A stretch of DNA of 64,000 nt, from the NCBI GenBank assembly GCA_902535745.1, contig CACAUR010000001.1:1-64000 (forward strand), in the 5' to 3' direction. The notes under the pieces were generated by a model. The model ran no database searches, was not told the DNA's origin, and saw only the letters and a program-made list of their open reading frames with translations. This DNA comes from an uncultured Pelagibacteraceae bacterium. Lineage in GTDB: Bacteria > Pseudomonadota > Alphaproteobacteria > Pelagibacterales > Pelagibacteraceae. The position numbers and the translations under genes were made by a program. Positions 44,061-53,034 of this stretch are shown piece after piece; the stretch's first letter is position 1, and every line of letters begins with the position of its first letter.

Positions 44061-44869
44061 AAATTTATATCAATATGTTCAACTTCTGAGACTAAACCTT
44101 CCATAATAATGTTTCCTTGTTCATCTTTATTGATTTTAATTTTTCCTAATTTAAATTCTATTTCGGTTGGAAATTTTGAGATACCATTAATTTCACCAGC
44201 TACAGCTGTTGCACATGCTGCAGTTCCACATGCTTTTGTAGGACCAGCTCCTCTTTCCCAGTGCAATACTTTAAAATGATTTTCATTTTGCACTTTTGCA
44301 AAAGTAACATTAACTTTTTCAGGAAATAATTCATGATTTTCTAAGATCGGTCCAACTTTTTCAATTTCGATCTTTTCTAATTCGTTTATAAAAAAAATAA
44401 TGTGGGGATTTCCAACATTAATTGCTGTGCCTAAGAACTCAATATCACCGACCTTAACTCTTATTTTTTTTGTATCTATTTTCTCACTTAGAGGTATTTG
44501 ATTCCAATTATTTTTTGGTTTTCCAATATTTGTTTGGATCAAATTATTATTTAATATTTTCGACTCTAATTTTCCTGAAGAAGTTTCAACAATAATTAAG
44601 CTCTTTGAATTTTCTTTTGATAACAAACTAGCTACACATCTAGTTCCATTTCCGCATGCTGCGGAGTCTGAGCCATCTGAATTTTTAAAGTTTAGAAATG
44701 CATCAAATTTATCACTTTTATTTATAAAAATTAGTTGATCACAACCAATATTGTCTCTGTCACAAATTTTTTTTATTTGAGAATCGTTTAGATCATATTT
44801 TTTTTCACGTTGATCAATTATGACGAAGTCATTTCCAAGTCCATCCATTTTATAAGCTTTAAAATCCAT
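44057..44869 (-). CDS. dapF: diaminopimelate epimerase
   Basis: DapF converts LL- to meso-diaminopimelate for lysine and peptidoglycan synthesis. The 270-residue protein has KMDGLGNDFVIIDQ at the start, the first active Cys in SAACGNGTRCVAS, FLGTAINVGNPHIIFFI, WERGAGPTKACGTAACATAVA with the second Cys, and the usual fold duplication. The size is normal. The gene starts 157 bases from ffh on the opposite strand; that gap holds the ffh promoter and structured leader. Confidence 0.96.
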   Translation of the reverse strand: MDFKAYKMDGLGNDFVIIDQREKKYDLNDSQIKKICDRDNIGCDQLIFINKSDKFDAFLNFKNSDGSDSAACGNGTRCVASLLSKENSKSLIIVETSSGKLESKILNNNLIQTNIGKPKNNWNQIPLSEKIDTKKIRVKVGDIEFLGTAINVGNPHIIFFINELEKIEIEKVGPILENHELFPEKVNVTFAKVQNENHFKVLHWERGAGPTKACGTAACATAVAGEINGISKFPTEIEFKLGKIKINKDEQGNIIMEGLVSEVEHIDINL

Positions 44870-44888
44870 ATAATAATACTTAACTTAT

Positions 44889-44917
44889 TTATTGACTTTT
44901 TGAACCTCTATTATAGT
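44889..44917 (+). promoter_or_regulatory. promoter for ffh operon
   Basis: TATAGT at 44912-44917 is a good -10. TTATTG (44889-44894) is 17 bases upstream; the better hexamer TTGACT (44892-44897) overlaps it but gives only a 14-base spacer. Transcription would begin near 44924, giving an untranslated leader of about 100 bases before ffh. Confidence 0.5.
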
Positions 44918-44924
44918 TTCTCAC

Positions 44925-45026
44925 AACTTCCGCAAAAACAGCATTTTGCGGTGTCTTTGGAAACAAAGAGATCGACACCAGTCAGCGAGGGTTCGCCCAC
45001 TGGTGCGATTGCTGCTGGAAGAAATT
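44925..45026 (+). promoter_or_regulatory. structured 5' leader of ffh
   Basis: The 5' leader is rich in complementary segments. A perfect 8-bp hairpin (44930-44937 / 44944-44951) has a six-base loop ACAGCA. A 5-bp CTTTG/CAAAG hairpin (44955-44959/44964-44968) carries a GAAA tetraloop. CACCAGT (44976-44982) pairs with ACTGGTG (44999-45005), with an inner GCGA/TCGC helix (44985-44988/44993-44996). Loop CAGCA (44939-44943) complements TGCTG (45013-45017), and CTTCC (44927-44931) complements GGAAG (45017-45021), the apparent ffh Shine-Dalgarno. I cannot assign it to a known riboswitch class; it lacks the conserved 4.5S core. Confidence 0.6.
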
Positions 45027-46385
45027 ATGTTTGAAAATTTGACAAATAAATTCGAGGGAATACTCGATACATTTAAAAAGGCGCCATCACTTAATGAAAA
45101 ACAGGTTGATGAGGGTCTTAAGCTTATTAGACAAGCTTTACTAGAGGCAGATGTATCGCTCGAGGTAGTAAAAGATTTTGTAACAAAAGTTAAACCAAAA
45201 TTATTAGGAAAAGAAATAATAAGATCCACAGCTCCAGGACAAATGGTTGTTAAAATTGTTCACGATGAGCTTGTTTCATTTTTAGGTGATAGCAATCAAG
45301 AAATTAATTTAAAGTCCAATCCACCGGTAACAATAATGATGGTTGGTTTACAAGGTTCAGGAAAAACAACCACAACTGCAAAACTCTCAAAATTTTTAGA
45401 AAAAAATAATAAGAAAAAAATTATGATGGTAAGTTTAGATATTTATAGACCAGCTGCTCAGGAACAACTAAAAATTTTGGGTGATCAAAATAATATCCAA
45501 ACCTTGCCAGTGATAAAAGATCAAATTCCAGCTGACATTTGCAGAAGAGCCTTATCTGCAGCTAATTTAAATGGTTCTGATGTAATCATTTTTGATACCG
45601 CGGGAAGAACGCAAATAAATCTACAGATGATGTCCGAGATAAAACAAATCGAAGAAGTAATAAAACCAACAGAGACTATACTTGTTGCGGACTCATTAAC
45701 TGGACAAGTAGCCGCGAGTGTTGCAAAAGAATTTTCCAATACGGTAAAGGTTACCGGAATAATACTAACTCGAGCTGACGGTGATGGTAGAGGTGGAGCT
45801 GCATTAAGCATGAAACATATTGCCAATGTTCCAATTAAATTTTTAGGTATTGGAGAAAAAATAGAAAATTTTGAAAGTTTTCATCCCGATAGAATTGCCA
45901 ATAGAATTTTAGGAATGGGGGATATCGTATCTCTCGTTGAAAAAGCAGCAGACGAAATCGACGAGGAAAAACTCAAAGAAACTGAAGAGAGTTTAAGGAA
46001 AGGTCAGTTTTCTTTAGAAGATTATCTTTCTCAATTAAAACAAATGAAAAAAATGGGAGGACTAGAGGGTGTGATGTCTTTTTTACCTGGAGTTTCAAAA
46101 ATAAAATCCCAAATGGACCAAGCTGGTGTTGACGAAAAAATAATTACACAAAATGAAGCGGTAATACTTTCAATGACTAAAAAAGAAAGAGAAAATCCAA
46201 AAATTATCGATGGTTCAAGAAAAAAAAGAATTGCTAATGGCTCTGGAACAGATATTGCCACTATCAATAAATTGTTAAAACAATTTAAAATGATGTCTGA
46301 CATGATGAAAAAGATGTCAAAAGGAAACACAAAAGGCTTAACGGAAAAAGGAATTCCACCTGAGCTATTCAATCAACTTAAATAA
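45027..46385 (+). CDS. ffh: signal recognition particle protein Ffh
   Basis: The 452-residue SRP GTPase that binds signal peptides and 4.5S RNA. The order is N domain, G domain (GLQGSGKTTTTAKLSKF near 105, DIYRPAAQEQLK, DTAGRTQINL, TRADGDGRGGAAL, FLGIGEKIENFESFHPDRIA) and M domain with the methionine-rich MKKMGGLEGVMSFLPG and IANGSGTDIATINKLLKQF. I start at the ATG at 45027 (MFENLTNKFEGIL), with GGAAG just upstream. A frame running in from 44946 is a continuation into the leader. It leads the operon ffh-rpsP-trmD-rplS. Confidence 0.96.
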   Translation: MFENLTNKFEGILDTFKKAPSLNEKQVDEGLKLIRQALLEADVSLEVVKDFVTKVKPKLLGKEIIRSTAPGQMVVKIVHDELVSFLGDSNQEINLKSNPPVTIMMVGLQGSGKTTTTAKLSKFLEKNNKKKIMMVSLDIYRPAAQEQLKILGDQNNIQTLPVIKDQIPADICRRALSAANLNGSDVIIFDTAGRTQINLQMMSEIKQIEEVIKPTETILVADSLTGQVAASVAKEFSNTVKVTGIILTRADGDGRGGAALSMKHIANVPIKFLGIGEKIENFESFHPDRIANRILGMGDIVSLVEKAADEIDEEKLKETEESLRKGQFSLEDYLSQLKQMKKMGGLEGVMSFLPGVSKIKSQMDQAGVDEKIITQNEAVILSMTKKERENPKIIDGSRKKRIANGSGTDIATINKLLKQFKMMSDMMKKMSKGNTKGLTEKGIPPELFNQLK

Positions 46386-46398
46386 AAAGGAGAAATAA

Positions 46399-46878
46399 AT
46401 GTTAAAGTTAAGATTATCAATGGGAGGAACAAAAAAGAGACCAGTTTATAAAATCGTGGTTGCAGATAGCAGATTCCCTAGAGATGGAAGATTTATCGAA
46501 AAATTAGGTTTTTTCAATCCTCTACTTCCTAAAGAAAAAAAAGAAAGAGTTGGACTACAGTCAGAAAGAATAAAGTATTGGCTGAGTCAAGGAGCAAAGC
46601 CAACAACTAGAGTTGCTCGATTACTTGGAGAAAATAATTTAATGGAAATGCCTAAACCAGGAAATAATCCAAATAAAGCTATTCCAAAAAAAGATAGAAA
46701 AAAAGATGCTTCTGAAGCACCAAAAGAAGAAAAGAAAGCAGAGGCACCAAAAGAAGAAAAGAAAGCTGAAGCACCAAAAGAAGAAAAGAAAGCAGAGGCA
46801 CCTAAGGAAGAGAAAAAAGCTGAAGCACCAAAAGAAGAAAAGAAAGCAGAGGCACCTAAGGAGGAGAAGAAAAAATAA
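46399..46878 (+). CDS. rpsP: 30S ribosomal protein S16 with repetitive C-terminal tail
   Basis: Residues 1 to about 85 are ordinary S16: [61 protein letters not shown]. The protein is 159 residues; bacterial S16 is usually 80-90 but alphaproteobacteria often carry longer tails. Here residues 106-159 are six copies of a nine-residue unit EAPKEEKKA, highly charged and presumably disordered. A Shine-Dalgarno AAAGGAG sits before the start. It lies between ffh and trmD in the usual order. Confidence 0.96.
   Translation: MLKLRLSMGGTKKRPVYKIVVADSRFPRDGRFIEKLGFFNPLLPKEKKERVGLQSERIKYWLSQGAKPTTRVARLLGENNLMEMPKPGNNPNKAIPKKDRKKDASEAPKEEKKAEAPKEEKKAEAPKEEKKAEAPKEEKKAEAPKEEKKAEAPKEEKKK
46714..46875 (+). 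repeat. six 27-base tandem repeats in rpsP 3' end
   Basis: Six direct 27-base units encode EAPKEEKKA (the last ends KKK). Units 1, 3 and 5 (46714-46740, 46768-46794, 46822-46848) are identical at the DNA level, while units 2, 4 and 6 begin GAG and differ at several third positions. This alternation shows that growth happened by 54-base steps or by conversion between alternating units. The array is likely length-variable between strains. Confidence 0.95.
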
Positions 46879-46880
46879 TT

Positions 46881-47567
46881 ATGTTTAAAGCAAAAATTTT
46901 TACTTTGTATCCTGAATATTTTCCAGGACCTTTCGATATAGGTATTTGTAAAAAAGCTTTTGAAAAAAAACTTTGGGATTTAAAACTTATAAACATAAGG
47001 GATTATGCAGACGATAAACACAAAACTGTTGATGATACCCCATATGGCGGTGGCGTAGGTATGTTAATGAGACCAGATGTAGTAGCAAAATCTTTAGATT
47101 CAAATCTCGAAGAAAAAGAAACAGTTTACTATTTAACACCTAAAGGGAAAATTTTTAATCAAAATATTGCACAGGATATTGTTAAAAAAAACAAAGTAAA
47201 TATTTTATGCGGGCACTTCGAGGGAGTTGATCAACGAGTTCTAGACTCTAGGAACGTTGAAGAGATAAGTATAGGAGACTTTATACTTTCAGGAGGAGAG
47301 ATGGCTACTTTTATTGTTTTAGACACAGTTTTAAGATTGGTTCCTGGAGTATTAGGAAACCTTAATTCTACAAAAGATGAAAGTTTTGAAAATGGACTTT
47401 TGGAGTATCCACAATATACTAAACCTCAAATATGGGAGAAATTAAGTGTTCCAGACATTCTTTTATCTGGAGATCATAATAAAATTAAAAGCTGGCGTTT
47501 ATCACAATCTGAGGCTATAACACGGCACCGAAGGCCAGATTTATGGCAAAAATATAAGAAGGACTAA
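46881..47567 (+). CDS. trmD: tRNA (guanine-N1-)-methyltransferase
   Basis: TrmD methylates G37 of tRNAs using SAM and prevents frameshifting. The 228-residue SPOUT enzyme shows [75 protein letters not shown] for SAM trefoil-knot binding and the C-terminal [24 protein letters not shown]. It follows rpsP after two bases. The RimM gene often found between S16 and TrmD is missing here. Confidence 0.96.
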   Translation: MFKAKIFTLYPEYFPGPFDIGICKKAFEKKLWDLKLINIRDYADDKHKTVDDTPYGGGVGMLMRPDVVAKSLDSNLEEKETVYYLTPKGKIFNQNIAQDIVKKNKVNILCGHFEGVDQRVLDSRNVEEISIGDFILSGGEMATFIVLDTVLRLVPGVLGNLNSTKDESFENGLLEYPQYTKPQIWEKLSVPDILLSGDHNKIKSWRLSQSEAITRHRRPDLWQKYKKD

Positions 47568-47569
47568 AA

Positions 47570-48118
47570 TTGCAAAATTTAAACATGAAAAATATAGAAG
47601 ACATAAATAAAGCAAACGTTAAAAAAATTTCAGCTGAAAAAAAACTTCCAGAATTTTTTCCAGGAGATATCATAAAAGTTGGTGTAAAAATTACTGAAGG
47701 AAAAAGAGATAGGATTCAGTATTTTGAAGGTGTTTGTATAGCAAAGAAAAATAGAGACTTAAATTCATCCTTTACAGTTAGAAAAATTTCTTTCGGAGAA
47801 GGTGTTGAAAGAACTTTTGCTCTTTATAGTCCGATAGTTGATACAATAAAAGTTATTAGATCAGGTAAGGTAAGAAGAGCTAAATTATACTACTTAAGAG
47901 AGAGAACAGGAAAATCAGCTAGAATAGCTGAGAAGATTAAAAAGAAAATAGGTATTGATGTTGAGGCAAAACCTGAAGAAGTAACAGAAGAGAACGTGTT
48001 AAAAGCTACAGAACAAAAGAATATTGAGGAAAAAGCTGAAACAAAAGTCGCTGAGACACCCAAAAAACTTGAAGAGAAAAAAGAAGATAGTAAGCTTTCA
48101 CCCGAATTAAAAAAATAA
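47570..48118 (+). CDS. rplS: 50S ribosomal protein L19 with charged C-terminal extension
   Basis: The L19 core is evident: [62 protein letters not shown] and [21 protein letters not shown]. The 182-residue length exceeds the usual 115-130 through a Glu/Lys-rich tail of about 55 residues (after [16 protein letters not shown]). The TTG at 47570 is preferred because AAGAAGGA precedes it at a proper distance; an ATG at 47585 (MKNIEDINK) is the alternative. It ends the ffh-rpsP-trmD-rplS run. Confidence 0.95.
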   Translation: MQNLNMKNIEDINKANVKKISAEKKLPEFFPGDIIKVGVKITEGKRDRIQYFEGVCIAKKNRDLNSSFTVRKISFGEGVERTFALYSPIVDTIKVIRSGKVRRAKLYYLRERTGKSARIAEKIKKKIGIDVEAKPEEVTEENVLKATEQKNIEEKAETKVAETPKKLEEKKEDSKLSPELKK

Positions 48119-48129
48119 TCTTTTTTTAA

Positions 48130-49533
48130 ATGCCAAAGACTTTATACGATAAAATCTGGAGTGATCACTTAGTCCACCAACAGGATGATGGAACATCTTT
48201 GCTATTTGTGGACAGACATTTGATACATGAGGTGACTAGCCCACAAGCTTTTGAAGGACTTAGAAATAGCAAAAGGAATGTAAGACATCCGAACTTAACT
48301 CTTGCTGTTGTTGATCACAACATACCTACAACTGACAGATCTAAAGGAATTGATGACAACGACTCTAGAATTCAAGTAGAAACACTTGAAAAAAATTGCA
48401 AAGACTTTGATATTAAACTTTTTGGAATGAATGATAAAAGACAAGGAATAGTTCATATAGTAGGACCCGAGCAAGGCTTTACTCAACCAGGAACAGTTAT
48501 TGTTTGCGGAGACAGCCACACAGCAACTCACGGCGCTTTCGGGGCTTTAGCGTTTGGAATAGGAACCTCAGAAGTTGAACACGTTCTAGCAACACAAACT
48601 CTTGTTCAGAAAAAAGCAAAGAATTTTAGAATTAATGTTAATGGAAAACTTCCTATAGGAGTAACTTCAAAAGATGTAATTCTTCAAATTATTGGCAAAA
48701 TAGGAACTGCTGGAGGAACTGGATGTGTATTAGAGTATGCTGGCTCAGTCATATCAAATCTTTCTGTCGAACAGAGAATGACTATTTGTAATATGTCTAT
48801 AGAAGGTGGCGCTAGAGCAGGACTAATCCAACCTGATGAAAAGATTTTTAATTATTTAAAAGATAGACCAATGTCTCCAAAAAAAGAAAATTGGGAAAAA
48901 GCTCTTGATTATTGGAGTAAATTAAAAAGTGATAGCGATGCAAAATTTGATAAAGAAATTAATTTAAAAGGTGATGAAATAGCGCCCATGGTTACATGGG
49001 GAACTTCACCTGAGGACGTAGTTTCAATTAATGGAAAAATCCCTAATCCAGAAAATGAAAAAAATATCGATAAAAAAAATTCAATAAATAGATCTCTTAA
49101 TTATATGGGGCTTAAACCTGATGTGAAAGTTCAAGACATTAAAATTGACAAAGTTTTTATAGGAAGTTGTACAAATGGAAGAATTGAAGATTTAAGAGAG
49201 GCTGCAGAAATATTAAAGAATAAGAAAAAAGCTTCACATGTACATGGAATGGTAGTTCCTGGTTCTGGTTTAGTTAAAGAACAAGCTGAGCAAGAAGGTC
49301 TAGATAAAATATTTATAGAGTCTGGTTTTGAATGGAGAGAGCCAGGATGTTCAATGTGCTTAGCAATGAATGCTGATAAACTAAAACCTCAAGAAAGATG
49401 TGCGTCCACTTCGAATAGAAACTTCGAAGGAAGACAAGGAAGAGGGGGAAGAACCCACTTAGTAAGCCCAGGTATGGCAGCTGCTGCAGCTATCGCTGGA
49501 AATCTAGATGATGTTCGAAAATATCAAAACTAA
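48130..49533 (+). CDS. leuC: 3-isopropylmalate dehydratase large subunit
   Basis: LeuC with LeuD isomerises 2- to 3-isopropylmalate in leucine synthesis. The 467-residue aconitase-type subunit shows [41 protein letters not shown] with the catalytic region, and the Cys ligands of the [4Fe-4S] cluster in [18 protein letters not shown] and [15 protein letters not shown]. Its TAA shares a base with the leuD ATG (TAATG). The preceding rplS gene is only 11 bases upstream. Confidence 0.97.
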   Translation: MPKTLYDKIWSDHLVHQQDDGTSLLFVDRHLIHEVTSPQAFEGLRNSKRNVRHPNLTLAVVDHNIPTTDRSKGIDDNDSRIQVETLEKNCKDFDIKLFGMNDKRQGIVHIVGPEQGFTQPGTVIVCGDSHTATHGAFGALAFGIGTSEVEHVLATQTLVQKKAKNFRINVNGKLPIGVTSKDVILQIIGKIGTAGGTGCVLEYAGSVISNLSVEQRMTICNMSIEGGARAGLIQPDEKIFNYLKDRPMSPKKENWEKALDYWSKLKSDSDAKFDKEINLKGDEIAPMVTWGTSPEDVVSINGKIPNPENEKNIDKKNSINRSLNYMGLKPDVKVQDIKIDKVFIGSCTNGRIEDLREAAEILKNKKKASHVHGMVVPGSGLVKEQAEQEGLDKIFIESGFEWREPGCSMCLAMNADKLKPQERCASTSNRNFEGRQGRGGRTHLVSPGMAAAAAIAGNLDDVRKYQN

Positions 49534-50138
49534 TGAAAAAATTTACCTCTCTTAAAAGTATTCCAGCTTATTTACCGATTGTAAATATAGATACGGATAT
49601 GATTATTCCTAAACAGTTTTTAAAAACTATTAAACGCACAGGATTAGGAAAAAACTTATTTCACGAAATGAGATACGACGATGATGGAAAAAATATTGAT
49701 AATTTTATTCTTAATAAATCTCCATATAGCAATTCAAAAATTTTAATAGCTGGAAATAATTTTGGCTGCGGATCATCGAGAGAACATGCTCCGTGGGCAC
49801 TTTTGGACTTTGGAATAACATGTGTAATAAGCTCAAGCTATGCAGATATTTTTTACAATAATTGTTTTAAAAATGGTATTTTGCCGATAATTCTCGATGA
49901 GGAAAAAATAAAAGAGTTAGCTGAATATTCAAAGAGAAAAGAAGAAATTGGAATCGATTTAAAGGAAGAAAAAATTATTTTTGGAAATAATGAATTAAAA
50001 TTCAAAATAGATCCTTTTAAAAAGAAATGCTTGATTGAAGGTCTAGATGACATCGCTTTATCATTAGAAAAATCATCACATATTAACGAATTTGAAAAAA
50101 AGATTAAGTCAGCAAGGCCCTGGATTTTTAATGATTAA
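49533..50138 (+). CDS. leuD: 3-isopropylmalate dehydratase small subunit
   Basis: A 201-residue small subunit with [30 protein letters not shown], the swivelling-domain motif [21 protein letters not shown] and [22 protein letters not shown]. It forms the heterodimer with LeuC. The TAATG overlap with leuC implies translational coupling, and its end overlaps leuB by eight bases. Confidence 0.97.
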   Translation: MKKFTSLKSIPAYLPIVNIDTDMIIPKQFLKTIKRTGLGKNLFHEMRYDDDGKNIDNFILNKSPYSNSKILIAGNNFGCGSSREHAPWALLDFGITCVISSSYADIFYNNCFKNGILPIILDEEKIKELAEYSKRKEEIGIDLKEEKIIFGNNELKFKIDPFKKKCLIEGLDDIALSLEKSSHINEFEKKIKSARPWIFND

Positions 50139-51240
50139 AGTTAAAAAAAGAAAAATTCTTCTTTTACCAGGAGATGGAATAGGTCCAGAGGTTATCACCG
50201 AAGTCAAAAAAATTATTCAGTGGTTTAACAAAAATAAATCCCTAGATTTTGAAATTGATGAAGATCTTGTTGGTGGAGCAGCATATGATAAATACAAGAC
50301 ACCCATAACAGATGAAGTATTTTATAAAGCTTTAGAGAGTGAAGCGGTAATACTTGGTGCTGTAGGAGGACCTAAATGGGACAAGCTAGAATTTTCAAAA
50401 AAACCTGAAAGAGCACTTCTTAAACTTAGAAAAGAGTTAAAACTTTTTGCTAATTTAAGACCTGCCATTTGCTTTAAACAATTAGTAGACGCTTCCAGTT
50501 TAAAACCAGAAATTGTCTCAGGTTTAGATATAATGATAGTAAGAGAATTGACGGGCGGAATATATTTTGGGGAGCCAAGAGGGATCAAACCAATAGATAA
50601 TGGTGAACGAAAAGGAATTAATACCCATACTTATACTACAAAAGAAATTGAAAGAGTTGCGCGAGTTGCTTTTGATCTAGCTAAAAAAAGGGATAATAAA
50701 GTTACGTCATGTGAAAAATCCAATGTGATGGAAGCAGGTCAGCTTTGGAAAGAGGAAGTTCAAATTTTACATGACAAAGAATATAAAGATGTAGAGCTAA
50801 CACATATGTTGGCAGACAATTGCGCAATGCAATTATTGAGAAATCCAAAACAGTTTGATATAATTGTGACTGATAATTTGTTCGGTGATATTTTATCAGA
50901 TGAAGCTGCAATGTTGACAGGCTCTTTAGGTTTATTACCATCTGCATCATTAGGAGCCAAAGATAAAGACGGAAATATAAGATCGATGTATGAGCCCGTA
51001 CATGGTTCAGCTCCTGATATAACTGGTAAAGGCATTGCAAATCCTATTGCAACTATATTAAGTTTTTCAATGGCATTAAAATATTCATTAAATTTAGATA
51101 AGGAATCTAAAGCTTTAGATAGCGCAGTTCAAAAGGTATTAGATGATGGATTAAGGACAAAAGATATTATTTCTAAGGGAAAAAAAGAAGTTTCTACTTC
51201 GGAGATGGGAGATGCGATTATTGCGTGTTTGCAAAAATAA
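50131..51240 (+). CDS. leuB: 3-isopropylmalate dehydrogenase
   Basis: LeuB oxidises and decarboxylates 3-isopropylmalate to 2-oxoisocaproate with NAD+. From the ATG at 50131 the 369-residue product begins [20 protein letters not shown] and contains [76 protein letters not shown] and [20 protein letters not shown] (NAD site). A longer frame from 50092 would add 13 residues deeper into leuD and is not needed. The eight-base overlap with leuD supports coupling. LeuA is not in the window. Confidence 0.96.
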   Translation: MIKVKKRKILLLPGDGIGPEVITEVKKIIQWFNKNKSLDFEIDEDLVGGAAYDKYKTPITDEVFYKALESEAVILGAVGGPKWDKLEFSKKPERALLKLRKELKLFANLRPAICFKQLVDASSLKPEIVSGLDIMIVRELTGGIYFGEPRGIKPIDNGERKGINTHTYTTKEIERVARVAFDLAKKRDNKVTSCEKSNVMEAGQLWKEEVQILHDKEYKDVELTHMLADNCAMQLLRNPKQFDIIVTDNLFGDILSDEAAMLTGSLGLLPSASLGAKDKDGNIRSMYEPVHGSAPDITGKGIANPIATILSFSMALKYSLNLDKESKALDSAVQKVLDDGLRTKDIISKGKKEVSTSEMGDAIIACLQK

Positions 51241-51273
51241 ATAAATTAACTTACCTTAGATAATTAAAAAAAT

Positions 51274-53034
51274 ATGACTATTTATACTGCACCAGTGGAA
51301 GAAATGATGTTCCTCTTTGATAATCTTAAAGATAATCAAAGATATAAAGAAATTGAAAAATATAAAGAAATAAATTCGGAACTTGTTAAAGGGATTTTAG
51401 AAGAAGCAGCAAAAATAAACCAAGAGCTGATTTTACCATTAGCTAAAGCAGGGGATGAAAATCCTTGCGTGTATGAAAATGGTGTTGTCAGAACACCTCC
51501 TGGCTATAAAGAAGTTTATAAAAAATTTATAGAAGATGGCTGGACTTCCCTTTCTTGCGACCCAAAATATGGTGGTCAGGGTATACCAAAAACTGTAAGT
51601 ACTTTTTTTGAGGAAATGTTGTCATCGTCAAGTTTAGCATTTAAATTATATAGTGAACTTAGTATCGGGGCTTATAATTGTATACTTACTCATGCTGAGC
51701 AAAGCATAAAAGATAAATTCCTTCCAAAAATCGTAGAGGGAAAATGGAGTGGCACAATGTGCTTAACAGAACCACAGTGTGGAACCGATTTAGGTTTATT
51801 AAAAACTAGAGCAGTCCCAAAAGGTGATGGAACCTATGAAATAACTGGACAAAAAATTTTCATTACTTCTGGAGACCATGATTTAACGGAAAATATAATT
51901 CATTTAGTTTTAGCAAGAACAACGGATGCACCAAAAGGAACAAAGGGAATAAGTTTATTTCTTGTACCAAAATTTGAGGTCAGCGACGATGGAGTTGTAG
52001 GTTCTAGAAATGGTGTCAGTACAAACTCAATTGAGAGCAAGATGGGAATTAAAGGTTCTCCAACTTGTGTTTTAAATTTTGAAAATTCAAAAGGTATTAT
52101 GATTGGACCTGAAAACAAAGGTTTGAACTCCATGTTCACAATGATGAATTTAGAAAGAATTGTAGTGGGTGTTCAAGGTTTAGGAATTGCAGAAACCGCG
52201 TATCAAAATTCTGTTGCATATTCTAAAGAAAGAAAACAAGGAAAAGCAAACAATAGTAAGAATGGCGAAACAGATTTAATAATAAAACATGCAGATATCA
52301 GGAGAAGCTTAATGAACATGAAATCAATTATTGAGGGTCAAAGATCCTTTGCTTTTTGGTTATCTCAACAAATTGACGTAAGTTTATCTCATGATGATAA
52401 AGATGTAAGAAATGATGCGTCAAATATGGTTGCTCTACTTACACCTGTTATAAAATCATTTTTCACGGACAATGGTGTAGAAATTACTAATGATGCAATT
52501 CAGGTGTTTGGTGGATACGGCTATACAAAAGATCAAGGGATAGAACAATTATTTAGAGATAATAGGATAACACCAATTTATGAAGGTACAAACTCTGTAC
52601 AAGCAATTGATCTTGTTTACCGAAAAATTTCTTCAGAGGGCATATTTGAAAACTTTATAAAATCAATGGATAATGAAATCAAAAATTATAAAAATGAAAA
52701 AAACCTAGTGAGTTTTTTAAATATCTTTGAAAAATATAAAGAAATCTTAGTATCTTTTACAAAGTGGACGAGAGAAAAAATCAATTCAAATAAGGACGAT
52801 GCAAGCGCAGCATGTAATGATTATTTAAAAGTATTAGGTTACACATCCTTAGCTTTTGCTTGGATTAAAACTTTAAAAGTAAGTTTTGAAAAACAAAATA
52901 CAAATAAAGATTTTTATGAGGATAAAATAAATACAGGAAAGTATTATTTTGAAAAAATTTTACCTAGAGCACAGTCACATTACGTAGTTGGAACAAGTGG
53001 TAGCCACACAACTATGAATGCCAAATTTAATTAA
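51274..53034 (+). CDS. dmdC: 3-methylmercaptopropionyl-CoA dehydrogenase (DmdC-like acyl-CoA dehydrogenase)
   Basis: A 586-residue acyl-CoA dehydrogenase of the long DmdC/FadE5-like type. It has an N-terminal lead MTIYTAPVEEMMFLFDNL, the FAD motif WSGTMCLTEPQCGTDLG, GITNDAIQVFGGYGYTKD-type segment EITNDAIQVFGGYGYTKDQG and QLFRDNRITPIYEGTNSVQ with the catalytic Glu. In the DMSP demethylation pathway it oxidises MMPA-CoA to methylthioacryloyl-CoA. The substrate is inferred from its place in a block with dmdB and dmdA. Its TAA shares a base with the next ATG. Confidence 0.85.
   Translation: MTIYTAPVEEMMFLFDNLKDNQRYKEIEKYKEINSELVKGILEEAAKINQELILPLAKAGDENPCVYENGVVRTPPGYKEVYKKFIEDGWTSLSCDPKYGGQGIPKTVSTFFEEMLSSSSLAFKLYSELSIGAYNCILTHAEQSIKDKFLPKIVEGKWSGTMCLTEPQCGTDLGLLKTRAVPKGDGTYEITGQKIFITSGDHDLTENIIHLVLARTTDAPKGTKGISLFLVPKFEVSDDGVVGSRNGVSTNSIESKMGIKGSPTCVLNFENSKGIMIGPENKGLNSMFTMMNLERIVVGVQGLGIAETAYQNSVAYSKERKQGKANNSKNGETDLIIKHADIRRSLMNMKSIIEGQRSFAFWLSQQIDVSLSHDDKDVRNDASNMVALLTPVIKSFFTDNGVEITNDAIQVFGGYGYTKDQGIEQLFRDNRITPIYEGTNSVQAIDLVYRKISSEGIFENFIKSMDNEIKNYKNEKNLVSFLNIFEKYKEILVSFTKWTREKINSNKDDASAACNDYLKVLGYTSLAFAWIKTLKVSFEKQNTNKDFYEDKINTGKYYFEKILPRAQSHYVVGTSGSHTTMNAKFN

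Noticed and set aside
44925-45026. 4.5S (SRP) RNA gene just before ffh
   Set aside because: Tempting by location, but neither strand has the conserved GGAAG/GCAGCC helix 8 core in the right arrangement, and the sequence runs directly into the ffh ribosome site as an mRNA leader would.
44946-45026. 27-residue N-terminal extension of Ffh
   Set aside because: Arg/Leu-rich, unlike any Ffh N-terminus, and encoded by the structured leader; the normal MFENLTNKF start has its own ribosome site.
46714-46875. CRISPR-like direct repeats
   Set aside because: The 27-base units are contiguous with no spacers and are in frame within rpsP.
50092-50130. 13-residue N-terminal extension of LeuB
   Set aside because: It lies wholly in leuD coding sequence; the ATG at 50131 gives the normal LeuB N-terminus.
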